The notes under the pieces were generated by a model. That model did no database searches. It saw only the letters and a list, made by a program, of their open reading frames with translations, and was not told the origin of the DNA. The position numbers were made by a program, and so were the translations under genes. A DNA stretch of 64,000 nucleotides from Bin87 sp034423575 (lineage in GTDB: Bacteria > Chloroflexota > Dehalococcoidia > Lucifugimonadales > UBA3495): the NCBI GenBank assembly GCA_034423575.1, contig DAOUIF010000078.1:18231-82230 (forward strand), written 5' to 3'. Below are positions 24,033 through 32,762 of this stretch, piece by piece (within the stretch, counting starts at the first letter, position 1; each line of letters begins with the position of its first letter).

Positions 24033-24984
24033 CGCGCCCGGGTTCCGGCCCGAGAGTGAAGCGGCCGACTCGAGCGTTTCGGTGTTGGCCGCCGACGCGC
24101 CTGGGAACACGTCGGTCCTGACCGTGGCGCGGGACTTCCTGGCGCTGACTAAGCCCAAGATCATCTCGCTGCTGCTGGTGACCGCGGCGGGAGGGATGTT
24201 CCTGGCGGAGCAGGGAGTGCCTTCGCTGGCTCTGCTGGGCCTGGTCTGGGCGGGTGGCGCGCTGGCGTCCGGCGGCGCCAACGCGGTGAACCATTTTCTG
24301 GACCGGGACATCGACCGCGACATGCGCAGAACGCAAGGACGGCCAGTTGCAGGGTTGCGCGTCGCTCCTCGCTATGCGCTGGCCTTCGGGGTTGCGCTCA
24401 ACATCGCGGCCTTTGCGCTGCTGGCCACGCAGGTCAACCTGCTTTCGGCAGCGCTGACCCTGTGCGCCAGCCTGTTCTATGTGTTCATCTACACGCTGTG
24501 GCTGAAACGCACCACGCCCAACAACATAGTCATCGGCGGAGCGGCCGGCGCGATCCCTCCGATGGTGGGCTGGGCTGCGGTCACCGGCAGCCTGGACCTG
24601 CCGGCCGTCTATCTGTTCGCCATCGTCTTTTTCTGGACACCGCCCCATTTCTGGGCTCTGAGCCTGCTGATCCAAAGCGATTACGAGCGGGCGGGCGTGC
24701 CCATGCTGCCCGTGGTGTCATCGCGTCAACAGACGGCGTTGCATATCTTCCTTTATTCCATCGCCTTGACTGGCCTGACGCTGATGTTCGGATTGCTGCC
24801 GCAGGTGGGCTTGATCTACGTGGCGGCGGCCGCTGCCCTGGGCGCTCCTTTTATCTGGTTGGCCTGGCGGCTTTGGCGTCGGGACGACAGGGCAAGGGCG
24901 AAGGCCGCCTACCTCTATTCGCTGGCCTACCTGGCCCTGCTGTTCGTCGCCGTCATGGTGGACAGCGCGGCAGGGATTGTGTAG
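24022..24984 (+). CDS. ctaB: Protoheme IX farnesyltransferase (heme O synthase)
   Basis: The 320-residue UbiA-type prenyltransferase adds a farnesyl group to protoheme. LTKPKIISLLLVTAAGG begins the domain, the first Asp-rich motif is NHFLDRDIDRDMRRT, and FFWTPPHFWALSL is the family signature in the second half. ATG 24022 overlaps the end of ctaA. The N-terminal 35 residues are a polar extension. It supplies heme O to CtaA for the oxidase encoded next. Confidence 0.95.
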   Translation: MAGSAPGFRPESEAADSSVSVLAADAPGNTSVLTVARDFLALTKPKIISLLLVTAAGGMFLAEQGVPSLALLGLVWAGGALASGGANAVNHFLDRDIDRDMRRTQGRPVAGLRVAPRYALAFGVALNIAAFALLATQVNLLSAALTLCASLFYVFIYTLWLKRTTPNNIVIGGAAGAIPPMVGWAAVTGSLDLPAVYLFAIVFFWTPPHFWALSLLIQSDYERAGVPMLPVVSSRQQTALHIFLYSIALTGLTLMFGLLPQVGLIYVAAAAALGAPFIWLAWRLWRRDDRARAKAAYLYSLAYLALLFVAVMVDSAAGIV

Positions 24985-25028
24985 CCGTTAGCCCGTGGCA
25001 GTGAGAGCCTTTCCAAAGCCCCTTTCGC

Positions 25029-25098
25029 CCGCTCATGGTGAGCCTGTCGAACCATAACCGCACCGGTGGGCATCCTTCGACAAGCTCAGGATGAGCGG
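25029..25098. repeat. Dispersed interspersed repeat, copy 2
   Basis: It begins CCGCTCATGGTGAGCCTG and ends AGCTCAGGATGAGCGG, matching the unit at 14708-14779. It contains an internal inverted repeat built on CTTCGACAAGCTCAGGAT. It lies between ctaB and coxB and could attenuate read-through between them. Confidence 0.7.
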
Positions 25099-25152
25099 AA
25101 TCCAATGGCGGTCAAATACCTTGGAAAGACCCTGCCGGCGATGGCGGTCAAA

Positions 25153-25181
25153 TTGACAGCCATAATCGCGTATGCTATGGT
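25153..25181 (+). promoter_or_regulatory. Promoter for the cytochrome oxidase structural genes
   Basis: TTGACA (25153-25158), 17 bp, TATGGT (25176-25181), 67 bp upstream of the coxB ATG. It would allow oxidase subunits to be transcribed independently of ctaA-ctaB. Confidence 0.65.
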
Positions 25182-25247
25182 TACCGCCGCTAGTGAAATT
25201 TTGCACATACTGGGGCTGGCCGCTGCCGCAGTATCCGGGGGTTCACG

Positions 25248-26633
25248 ATGGGGCAGTTGCCCTTTGCAGAGGAAGATTCACCCAACGAGCGCCGCGCCAA
25301 ATCCAGGCCCAGAGCACTAAGTGATATTCCCGTGAGCCCCGCCTCCGACACTTCTCCCCGCCGCATTGGACGGCGTTCTCTGCTTACGCTGGCCCTGCTG
25401 GGCGGCGTCCTCATGCTCGCGGCGTTGGGTTGCGACGCCGACGCGCACCAGTCCATCCTGAGTTCGACGCCCTGGACCCTGGACGGCGTCGGGGGACCGG
25501 TAGCGCGGGAGCAATTGCTCCTTTTCAACGTGCTGCTGTGGACAATGGTGGTGGTGTTCGTGCTGGTAGAGGGCGCGTTGCTGTACGCAGCGATCCGATT
25601 TCGCCGGAGGCCAGGCGACCCGCTGCCCCCGCAGACCCACGGGCATACTCCGCTGGAGATTGCCTGGACCATTGTGCCCACCATCCTGATACTGGGGCTG
25701 GGGGTGTGGTCGGTGATTGTCCTGTTCAAGCTGGAGCCGGGCGAGGCAATCGCCCTGGCGCGAGCCGAAGGAAAGGAGCCACTGCGCGTCGAAGCAGTGG
25801 GCCACCAGTGGTGGTGGGAGTTCCGCTACGAAGACCCGCTCCCCGGAGACGAGGCCAGCAAGCTCGTTACCACGGCCAACGAGATGCGCGTGCCGGTGAA
25901 CACGCCCGTCATCATGGACCTCAAGAGCGACGACGTGATCCACAGTTTCTGGATCCCCAAGCTCGCCGGCAAGCAGGACGTGGTGCCCACCAAGACCAAC
26001 TCCATGTGGTTCCTGGCAGAAGAAACCGGGATGTATTACGGCCAGTGCGCCGAATTCTGCGGGACCGCCCACGCGCAGATGAAGTTCCGCGTCCACGTAA
26101 TGGAAGACGCGGAGTACAAGGCGTGGGTTGCCGGTTTCGCGGTACCTAAAGCGTTCGATCCGCAAAGCGCGGAAGGAAAAGGCTCACAGGTATTCTTGGG
26201 AGCGGGCCAGTGTGTTACGTGCCACACCGTCGGGGCCTCCGACCCCGTGGATCCCGAAACCGGAGAGGGCGTGCAGCACGCTCGGATGCAGAGCTACATC
26301 GAGTACACCGAGTGGCTGGCCAAGCGTCCCCAAGAACGACTGGCAGACGTCCGAACCGGAAACGAACCGGTGCACCTTAAGACTTTCGCTGCGCCAAATC
26401 TGACCGACCTGGGTTGTCGCGTCACCCTGGGAGCCGGTCTCGTTGACCGCAACCGTGAGACCCTGCGGCAATGGGTTCGGGATCCCGACAGCATCAAGCC
26501 GGGCAACCGGATGTCGGAACTGGCCGCCATCTACCAAACTCGCCTTGACCATCGCGCTGACCTCACAGAGGCGCAGCTGGGAGACCTGGTCGAATACCTG
26601 TCGGCGCAGGGACCTGCCGTGTGCCTGCAGTAA
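25248..26633 (+). CDS. coxB: Cytochrome c oxidase subunit II with fused cytochrome c (caa3 type)
   Basis: The 461-residue protein carries electrons into the oxidase. It has a lipoprotein-like signal with Cys62 (LAALGC), two membrane helices (about 86-108 and 133-155), the HQWWWEFRYED motif near residue 185, and the binuclear CuA site in YGQCAEFCGTAHAQM (about 265-279). A cytochrome c domain follows, with CVTCH near 322 and a distal Met region ending in NRMSELA. The fusion makes it caa3-like, so a soluble donor may not be needed. The 40 residues before the signal are unusual and could mean a later start. Confidence 0.95.
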   Translation: MGQLPFAEEDSPNERRAKSRPRALSDIPVSPASDTSPRRIGRRSLLTLALLGGVLMLAALGCDADAHQSILSSTPWTLDGVGGPVAREQLLLFNVLLWTMVVVFVLVEGALLYAAIRFRRRPGDPLPPQTHGHTPLEIAWTIVPTILILGLGVWSVIVLFKLEPGEAIALARAEGKEPLRVEAVGHQWWWEFRYEDPLPGDEASKLVTTANEMRVPVNTPVIMDLKSDDVIHSFWIPKLAGKQDVVPTKTNSMWFLAEETGMYYGQCAEFCGTAHAQMKFRVHVMEDAEYKAWVAGFAVPKAFDPQSAEGKGSQVFLGAGQCVTCHTVGASDPVDPETGEGVQHARMQSYIEYTEWLAKRPQERLADVRTGNEPVHLKTFAAPNLTDLGCRVTLGAGLVDRNRETLRQWVRDPDSIKPGNRMSELAAIYQTRLDHRADLTEAQLGDLVEYLSAQGPAVCLQ

Positions 26634-26735
26634 CGGCCTGAATCCGCGCTATCATATACCTGTAGACCGCAATTCATCACCGCTAAAGCATCGATGAAAC
26701 AGTTGTTGACCGAGCCGAAGCGGAGGACCTGAGTC

Positions 26736-28607
26736 ATGGTAACCATAACCGGCGTCATACCCCGCCCCAGCACCTATACAGGCTTGTGGAGCTGGCTGAC
26801 CACTGTCGACCACAAGCGTATCGGCGCGCTGTACGGCGTCTCCGCGTTCTTTTTCTTTATCGTCGGCGGCATCGAAGCCGGCATCATGCGTTTGCAGCTG
26901 GCTAACTCCGACAGCACGCTGGTATCGGCGGACTGGTTCAACGCCATGTTCACCATGCATGGCACCACCATGATTTTCATGGTTATCATGCCGTTCGGAG
27001 CCACGTTCTTCAATATCCTGATACCACTTATGATTGGCGCCAGGGACGTTGCCTTCCCGCGCTTGAACGCCTTCTCCTACTGGACATTCCTCTTTGGCGC
27101 GCTGCTGATGCACGCCGGCTTCCTGATCGGGCAGGTTCCCGACGCCGGCTGGTTCTCCTACGCCAACCTGACCGCCGCCCCGTTCAGCGAGGGCAAGGGT
27201 CTGGATTTCTGGGCGCTGAGCCTCCAGGTTCTGGGAGTTGCGTCGCTTGCCGCGGGCTTCAACTTCGTAGTCACCATCATCAACATGCGGGCGCCGGGGA
27301 TGTCGTTGATGCGCATGCCCGTGTTCGTGTGGATGACGCTGGTGACCAGCATCCTGCTGGTGCTGGCGTTCCCGATCATCACCGTCGCGCTCATCGAACT
27401 GACCGCGGACCGGCAGTTCGGCGCCAACTTCTTCAACACCGCCGCCGGCGGCGACCCGATCCTGTGGCAGCACCTGTTCTGGCTGTTCGGACATCCCGAG
27501 GTCTACATCCTCATCCTGCCAGCCATGGGCGTGGTGTCGGAAATCATACCGACCTTCAGCCGCAAGCCGCTGTTCGGTTATCCCGTGGTCGTGTTCTCCG
27601 GCATCGTCATCGCCATCATGAGCTGGGCGGTATGGAGCCACCACATGTTCACGGTGGGGCTGGGCGCCATCGCCAACTCGGTGTTCACCATAACCACGAT
27701 GCTCATCGCGGTTCCCACCGGCGTGAAGATCTTCAACTGGATTGGGACCATGTGGAACGGGTCCATCGACTTGAGGACTCCGATGCTGATGGCCATCGGC
27801 TTCGTGGCGCTGTTCATCGTGGGTGGACTGTCGGGCGTGTCTCATGCCGTGTCCCCGTCGGACTTCCAGCAGCAGGACACCTACTACATCGTCGCGCACA
27901 TCCATTACGTGCTGTTTGGCGGCGCGATATTCGGGATCTTCGCGGGCATCTACTATTGGTACCCGAAGATCACCGGGAAGATGTACGACGAATTGCTGGG
28001 CAAGATTCACTTCTGGCTGATGTTCATTGGCATGAACCTGACGTTCTTCCCCATGCACTATGCCGGGCTGAACGGAATGCCGCGCCGGATCTACACCTAT
28101 GCCGAAGGCTTCGGCTGGGAAGGCATGAACCTGCTCGCGACCATCGGATATTTCGTGATCGTCATCTCGCTGCTGGTTTTCATACACAATTTCTTCCGCA
28201 GCATCAAGAAGGGTGAGGAAGCTGGCCACGATCCGTGGGACGCTCCGACCCTCGAATGGAGCATCTCGTCTCCCCCGCCGGTGTACAACTTCGCCGAGAT
28301 TCCGGTGGTGCGTGGACAGGATGCCTACTGGATCACCAAGCGCGAGGCCGCGGCGCGTGGCGAAGCCGTGCCGGCCGAGGCCCACGTTGACGTCAGCACC
28401 ATTCACATGCCGAGCCCGTCCTACTGGCCGCTGGTCACGTCCTTCGGCGTGGTGTGGATCGCGGGAGGCTTGCTGATCGACGTGGGCTGGGACTACATCC
28501 GGTTCCCGGTCGCTTTCGTCGGCGGAATCATAACCATCATCGGCGTCATCGGCTGGTCAAACGAGCCTGCCGCCGAAGAACATCACGAAGCGGCCGGCCA
28601 GCACTAA
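26736..28607 (+). CDS. coxA: Cytochrome c oxidase subunit I
   Basis: The 623-residue heme-copper oxidase core subunit contains the low-spin heme a, heme a3 and CuB. Key segments are MHGTTMIF, WLFGHPEVYILILP (CuB His and cross-linked Tyr), WSHHMFTVGL (two CuB His) and HIHYVLFGG near the C-terminal heme ligands. The E-V-Y active-site sequence and length place it in the A-type group. The C-terminal part adds a further membrane-helix pair. GGAGGACC lies upstream of ATG 26736. Confidence 0.97.
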   Translation: MVTITGVIPRPSTYTGLWSWLTTVDHKRIGALYGVSAFFFFIVGGIEAGIMRLQLANSDSTLVSADWFNAMFTMHGTTMIFMVIMPFGATFFNILIPLMIGARDVAFPRLNAFSYWTFLFGALLMHAGFLIGQVPDAGWFSYANLTAAPFSEGKGLDFWALSLQVLGVASLAAGFNFVVTIINMRAPGMSLMRMPVFVWMTLVTSILLVLAFPIITVALIELTADRQFGANFFNTAAGGDPILWQHLFWLFGHPEVYILILPAMGVVSEIIPTFSRKPLFGYPVVVFSGIVIAIMSWAVWSHHMFTVGLGAIANSVFTITTMLIAVPTGVKIFNWIGTMWNGSIDLRTPMLMAIGFVALFIVGGLSGVSHAVSPSDFQQQDTYYIVAHIHYVLFGGAIFGIFAGIYYWYPKITGKMYDELLGKIHFWLMFIGMNLTFFPMHYAGLNGMPRRIYTYAEGFGWEGMNLLATIGYFVIVISLLVFIHNFFRSIKKGEEAGHDPWDAPTLEWSISSPPPVYNFAEIPVVRGQDAYWITKREAAARGEAVPAEAHVDVSTIHMPSPSYWPLVTSFGVVWIAGGLLIDVGWDYIRFPVAFVGGIITIIGVIGWSNEPAAEEHHEAAGQH

Positions 28608-28661
28608 GCCGCTCCGTACGAACCCGGCTTACCCAGATTAGAACCAGGCAGGAGGAGCGCG

Positions 28662-29366
28662 TTGGCTCACGCAGACACCACTCATGCCCCGCCGGCGCAT
28701 GCGCCGGCCGATCATCCACCGGCTCACGAGGAAGAGACCACCACCGGAATAAATCACCGGAAACTCCTCATGTGGGTGTTTCTCGGTTCGGACTGTCTCT
28801 TCTTCGGCTCGCTGATCGCCACCTACATGGTGTACCGGGGCCAGAGCATCGTTGGCCCGTATCCCAAGGACATCATCGACGTCCCCATCACCACCGTCAG
28901 CACCTTCGTGCTCCTCATGAGTTCGTTCGCTATGGTGATGGGCGTGGCTGCGGCCCGCAATGGAAACCAGAAGCGCCTGGTCCAGTGGCTGGTGCTGACC
29001 ATCATTCTGGGAAGCATCTTCATCGGCTTCCAAGTCTATGAATTCAACCTGTTCCGTGTTGAAGGCCTGCGTTACGAAACCAACCTGTTCAGCAGCACTT
29101 TCTTCACGCTGACCGGATTCCACGGCGCCCACGTTACATTGGGAATCTTTTGGTTGATTTGCCTGGCCATCATTTCGGCACGCAACCCGGCCGGTCGTCC
29201 CTCCCACCTTGACGTGGATATCGCCGGTCTGTACTGGCACTTCGTTGACATTGTCTGGATCGTGATTTTCACGCTGCTGTACCTGATCGGCGGGTTCGAC
29301 GGGCCGGCCGAAGCCGGGCACGCGGCGGTGCAGGGATGGAACTGGGTCATCGGACTGGTCGGCTAG
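28662..29366 (+). CDS. coxC: Cytochrome c oxidase subunit III
   Basis: The 234-residue subunit has the family's helices and the conserved GFHGAHVTLGIFWLI and HFVDIVWIVIFTLLYL segments. The N-terminal 25 residues are rich in His, Ala and Pro before the first membrane helix, an unusual extension that might bind metal. The start is TTG 28662, supported by GGAGGAG ten bases upstream. Confidence 0.95.
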   Translation: MAHADTTHAPPAHAPADHPPAHEEETTTGINHRKLLMWVFLGSDCLFFGSLIATYMVYRGQSIVGPYPKDIIDVPITTVSTFVLLMSSFAMVMGVAAARNGNQKRLVQWLVLTIILGSIFIGFQVYEFNLFRVEGLRYETNLFSSTFFTLTGFHGAHVTLGIFWLICLAIISARNPAGRPSHLDVDIAGLYWHFVDIVWIVIFTLLYLIGGFDGPAEAGHAAVQGWNWVIGLVG

Positions 29367-29388
29367 GTTTCGAGGAGGCAACCACCAG

Positions 29389-30264
29389 ATGAGCACCAAC
29401 CCCGGTCAGGAGGCTGCATTGGCCCAACAGGAGCACGCGGCCCACGACGAACATGCGGCTCACGAGGATGCCGGAATAAATCGGTTCTTCTTCGGCCGCG
29501 TCCCGGAGGGCGTGCACGGTGGACTGAAGCAGTACGGCCTGCTGGCGATTTTCCTGGCCATCATCACGCTGATTGAATTCCTGATCATCGTCCCGGAGGG
29601 TCTCCAGGGCAGCGGTGTGGTAATCGCTCCGCTGGTGATCCTCTCGGTCATCAAGTTCTTCTGCGTGGTTGCGTTCTTCATGCACCTGAAGTTCGAGAAC
29701 CCGCTGTTGTGGCAGATATTCGTAGCCGGCCTGGCATTGGGCCTCGTCGTAGCCCTGTCCCTGGTGCTGCTGTTCGGCGTGTTCCGGCCGACGCCACGAG
29801 CATTCTCCGAACCGCGTATTGAGCCCTTTGTGCATCATGCCGAGGATCATCACGCTGAGGTGGCGCGTCCGTTGCCGGACGAATTGCCTCCGCCGGCTGA
29901 CCCTAGGGACCTGGCGCCATCCCCGCCGGAAGGTGGCGCTGCGGCGGGAGCCTCGCCAGGCCAGACCCTGTTTGTGGGTACGGCGGCCTGCGCGTCGTGC
30001 CACGCCATCCAGGGAGTTGCCCAGGGCGTGTTGGGGCCACCGCTGGATGGCATAGGCACGGCCGCGGCCAACCGAATTCCGGGTCACTCTGCTGAAGAAT
30101 ACATCAGGGAGTCCATCATTGAACCCGATGCTTACACCGCAGGTACCGCCGATGGCCTGAGTCAGGATTATCAAGCCGGTCTGATGGCGGCAACCATGGC
30201 GGGTATCACATTGAGTCACGAGGATGTCGATGCCTTGGTGGAGTACCTGTTGCAGTTGAAATGA
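29389..30264 (+). CDS. coxD: Cytochrome oxidase subunit IV (prokaryotic type) fused to a cytochrome c domain
   Basis: The 291-residue protein has a His-rich N-terminus, three membrane helices between about residues 45 and 135 with the subunit IV signature FFCVVAFFMHLKF, a Pro/Ala/Glu-rich linker, and a C-terminal class I cytochrome c with CASCH near residue 201 and a distal Met in the LMAATMAG region. Subunit IV normally has no heme, so this fusion gives the oxidase a second covalently attached c-type cytochrome besides that of subunit II. It ends the oxidase operon, just before a terminator. Confidence 0.9.
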   Translation: MSTNPGQEAALAQQEHAAHDEHAAHEDAGINRFFFGRVPEGVHGGLKQYGLLAIFLAIITLIEFLIIVPEGLQGSGVVIAPLVILSVIKFFCVVAFFMHLKFENPLLWQIFVAGLALGLVVALSLVLLFGVFRPTPRAFSEPRIEPFVHHAEDHHAEVARPLPDELPPPADPRDLAPSPPEGGAAAGASPGQTLFVGTAACASCHAIQGVAQGVLGPPLDGIGTAAANRIPGHSAEEYIRESIIEPDAYTAGTADGLSQDYQAGLMAATMAGITLSHEDVDALVEYLLQLK

Positions 30265-30289
30265 CACCGGCAGTTAATCGGCATTTCTG

Positions 30290-30320
30290 CGGGCAGCCGA
30301 TACGGTTGCCCGTTGTTTTG
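30290..30320 (+). terminator. Terminator of the oxidase operon
   Basis: CGGGCAGCCG and CGGTTGCCCG form a 10-bp stem with one G-U pair and an ATA loop, followed by TTGTTTTG. Confidence 0.8.
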
Positions 30321-30425
30321 CGTTATGAGCGTGCGGGATGAACGCGGCTTCGATTGCGTGTAAACTGTGCCCAGCATTCAAGAACGCCGCGCTGCGCTGG
30401 CCGGCACACCCAGGAGGAAGCAGCC

Positions 30426-31310
30426 ATGCTGGTTGACCTGATTCGGATCACCGCCGCGGACGGCATGGAACTGGATGCGGCATTTTTCGCCCCGGCTGCT
30501 GACGCATCTCCGGCCGGACCCATCGACGCCGCAATGGTTATCCACGGGTCGGGCCGCAACTTTTACACCCCGGCGACGGCCAACATGGCCAATGACCTGC
30601 GGAACGCCGGGTACGCGGCGTTGACCCTGAACACCCGGGGCCACGACACCGTGTGGGTGGATCGGCAAACCGGCGTGGCCGAGGGCAACGCCTATGAGAT
30701 CCTGGACAACAGCCGGCAGGACCTACGGGCGGGCATTGATTACCTGGAGGCGCAGGGATACCGGCGCATCGCCATCCTAGGCCAGAGCATGGGCGCCGTA
30801 AAGGTCGCCTACTACGGCGCGGTGGAGAACGACCCGCGCGTGGCGGCGGTCGTGCCCATTTCGCCGGTGCGGCTGTCGTGTTCATACTATATGGAATCAC
30901 CCGACGCCGAGGAATTTCGCGGGAACCTGGAGACCGCGGACCGCATGGAGGCCGAAGGTCGCGCCCTGGACCTGTTCTACGTGGACTTTCCGATCAAGGA
31001 AATGTTCTCGGCCATGGCCTATATCGACAAGCATGGCCCGCTGGAACGGTACAACGTCGTCATGCACGCTGCCAGGATCACGACGCCGCTCTTCGTGCTG
31101 TCCGGCTCGGAAGAAACACACACCAGGCTGCTGGACGTTCCGCAGGACATGATCACCGCCGCGGTGAACAGCCCCAGGGCCGAATACCTGATGCTGGAAG
31201 GTGGGAATCACTCGCTGACCAACATGATGCCTGCGGCCGGTGAAGCGGTGGTCAACTGGCTGGCGTCGCTGTCCGCGGACGTCGGCGCGGCTGCGGCCGC
31301 CGCCAACTGA
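30426..31310 (+). CDS. Alpha/beta hydrolase (dienelactone hydrolase/serine aminopeptidase type)
   Basis: The 294-residue alpha/beta hydrolase has the oxyanion region MVIHGSGRNFY, a nucleophile elbow GQSMGAVK (Ser about 121), and a late histidine in GGNHSLTNM. ATG 30426 has AGGAGGAA upstream. The longer reading frame starting earlier has no such site. It stands alone after the oxidase operon terminator. The substrate is unknown; the Ala-rich C-terminus is unremarkable. Confidence 0.82.
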   Translation: MLVDLIRITAADGMELDAAFFAPAADASPAGPIDAAMVIHGSGRNFYTPATANMANDLRNAGYAALTLNTRGHDTVWVDRQTGVAEGNAYEILDNSRQDLRAGIDYLEAQGYRRIAILGQSMGAVKVAYYGAVENDPRVAAVVPISPVRLSCSYYMESPDAEEFRGNLETADRMEAEGRALDLFYVDFPIKEMFSAMAYIDKHGPLERYNVVMHAARITTPLFVLSGSEETHTRLLDVPQDMITAAVNSPRAEYLMLEGGNHSLTNMMPAAGEAVVNWLASLSADVGAAAAAAN

Positions 31311-31329
31311 GCGTCGCTCCCGTCGATCC

Positions 31330-31773
31330 ATGGGTACAGATCCCGACGTCATCCAGCTCACGCCCATCGGGTACGTTCGGAGTCGGTTCGCTGGTTACGC
31401 GCCCTCCGACGAGATGCGGGAGCACCCGTCTGAGATCGTCGTGCATCCCGACTTTGCCGACGGCGTCATGGGCCTGGAGCCGGGCGACCGGATCCTGACA
31501 CTGTTCGTCCTGCACCGAGCCCGAGCCCGCGGCTACGAGTTGCGCCTGCATCCGGGACACAATCCGGCGAACCCCATCCGGGGCGTGTTTGCCACCCGCA
31601 GCCAGTACCGGCCCAACTTCATCGGCGCGACGGTAGCGCTGGTTGGGTCCGTTGGCATCGACGAGGGCATCGGTGAGGCGATCATTTCAGTGACGGAACT
31701 CGATGCCCAGGACGGCTCGCCGGTAATCGATATCAAGCGCCACAGCGCCGGGTTCGACGGGACGATCGGGTAG
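31330..31773 (+). CDS. trmO: tRNA (N6-threonylcarbamoyladenosine37-N6)-methyltransferase TrmO-like
   Basis: The 147-residue UPF0066/TrmO family protein methylates t6A37 in certain tRNAs using SAM. The beta-barrel signature is present: IGYVRSRF near the start, LHRARARGYELRLHP in the middle, then GVFATRSQYRPNFIGATVALV and PVIDIKRH. The length matches the catalytic domain without the C-terminal extension of E. coli TrmO. ATG 31330 is chosen over upstream starts inside the preceding gene. Confidence 0.85.
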   Translation: MGTDPDVIQLTPIGYVRSRFAGYAPSDEMREHPSEIVVHPDFADGVMGLEPGDRILTLFVLHRARARGYELRLHPGHNPANPIRGVFATRSQYRPNFIGATVALVGSVGIDEGIGEAIISVTELDAQDGSPVIDIKRHSAGFDGTIG

Positions 31774-31898
31774 TGGGCCGTTTTGACACCGCCGGCGCGT
31801 TCCTATACCATCGCTTGCGGAATCCTACGGGGTCAGATGCCCGGTCCTCTCCAATGCCGTTTGGCAGACTGCACCGGGGTCCGCGAGGTGATTCACCC

Positions 31899-32207
31899 AT
31901 GCCGATCTACGAGTATCGCTGCCAGTCCTGCTCCCGAGTGAGCAGTTATTTTTTCAAGGTTGCATCCGCGGCTACCGACGTGAACTGCGAACATTGCGGT
32001 GACTACGGGATGGAACGCATCATGTCTTCCTTCTCGCGGGGCAGGACCGAAGCCGATACCTACCGGGATCTCGACCCGCGCTACTACAAAATGGTTGACG
32101 ACGCTTTGGGCAAGGCGCCGCCCACCACGCATCCGGACCATTACCTGCGCAAAATGGCCCCGTTTTCGTCTACGGACAAGACGGGAGATCCCTACTTCCA
32201 CGAATAG
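31899..32207 (+). CDS. FmdB-type zinc ribbon protein
   Basis: The 102-residue protein begins MPIYEYRCQSC and has a second pair CEHCG around residue 33, the zinc-ribbon layout of the FmdB regulatory protein family. The rest is polar (DPRYYKMVDDALG, HPDHYLRKM). Such proteins are common, small and without proven function. ATG 31899 matches the family N-terminus; the frame is open further upstream without a good start. Confidence 0.82.
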   Translation: MPIYEYRCQSCSRVSSYFFKVASAATDVNCEHCGDYGMERIMSSFSRGRTEADTYRDLDPRYYKMVDDALGKAPPTTHPDHYLRKMAPFSSTDKTGDPYFHE

Positions 32208-32268
32208 CGTGATCGCCGGTCCCTAATCGTTGGGACCGGTGTTTGCCGCTCCCGGAGGCAACCCCTGA

Positions 32269-32706
32269 ATGACTGCTGAACCGATCGTGTTCCCGTCGGT
32301 CGCCTGGTTCGAAGAACTGCGGCGACTGGTGAACGACGACCCCGGCTACCGCCAGATCGGCACCGTCGACGCGTCCATGGGCGTCAAAGTAGGCGATGAG
32401 GTCTTTGTGGTTGCCTTTGAGGCGTTCGAGTGCAGCTCGGTACGTTCCGGGAACGAGTACGACCTGATCAACGTGGACTTCTTTATCGAGATGGATTCCG
32501 ACGCCTGGAAGGCCATGCTCGAAAATATCAAGGCCAACGGCGGCGCCGAAGCCGGCCAGACGCTGGTCAGCCTGGACATGCTGAACGAGATTTCCAACAA
32601 CGCCACGGGAGATCAGCTTCGGGCGGACATGTTCTTCCGGTACAACCAGAGCCTGCAGCACTTTTTTGACCTGTCGGCGAACCTGAACACCGTTTTCTCC
32701 GACTGA
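32269..32706 (+). CDS. Hypothetical protein, possible SCP2-like fold
   Basis: The 145-residue soluble protein starts at a well-placed ATG after GGAGGC. It has FPSVAWFEELRRLVNDDPGYR, a beta-rich centre (DEVFVVAFEAFECSS), and SDAWKAMLENIKANGG, a layout reminiscent of sterol-carrier-protein-2 domains. There is no diagnostic motif, so the fold is a weak inference. It is on the same strand as the serine hydrolase that follows after 56 bp. Confidence 0.5.
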   Translation: MTAEPIVFPSVAWFEELRRLVNDDPGYRQIGTVDASMGVKVGDEVFVVAFEAFECSSVRSGNEYDLINVDFFIEMDSDAWKAMLENIKANGGAEAGQTLVSLDMLNEISNNATGDQLRADMFFRYNQSLQHFFDLSANLNTVFSD

Positions 32707-32762
32707 TTCGTCGCATCGACTCGGGATCGATTTGGTCGACCGGCAACCACAAAGGACTATTG

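Noticed and set aside
26652..28406. 584-codon minus-strand open frame opposite coxA
   Set aside because: The product is extremely rich in Glu, His, Arg and Gln, the mirror of membrane-protein codons; coxA on the other strand is unambiguous.
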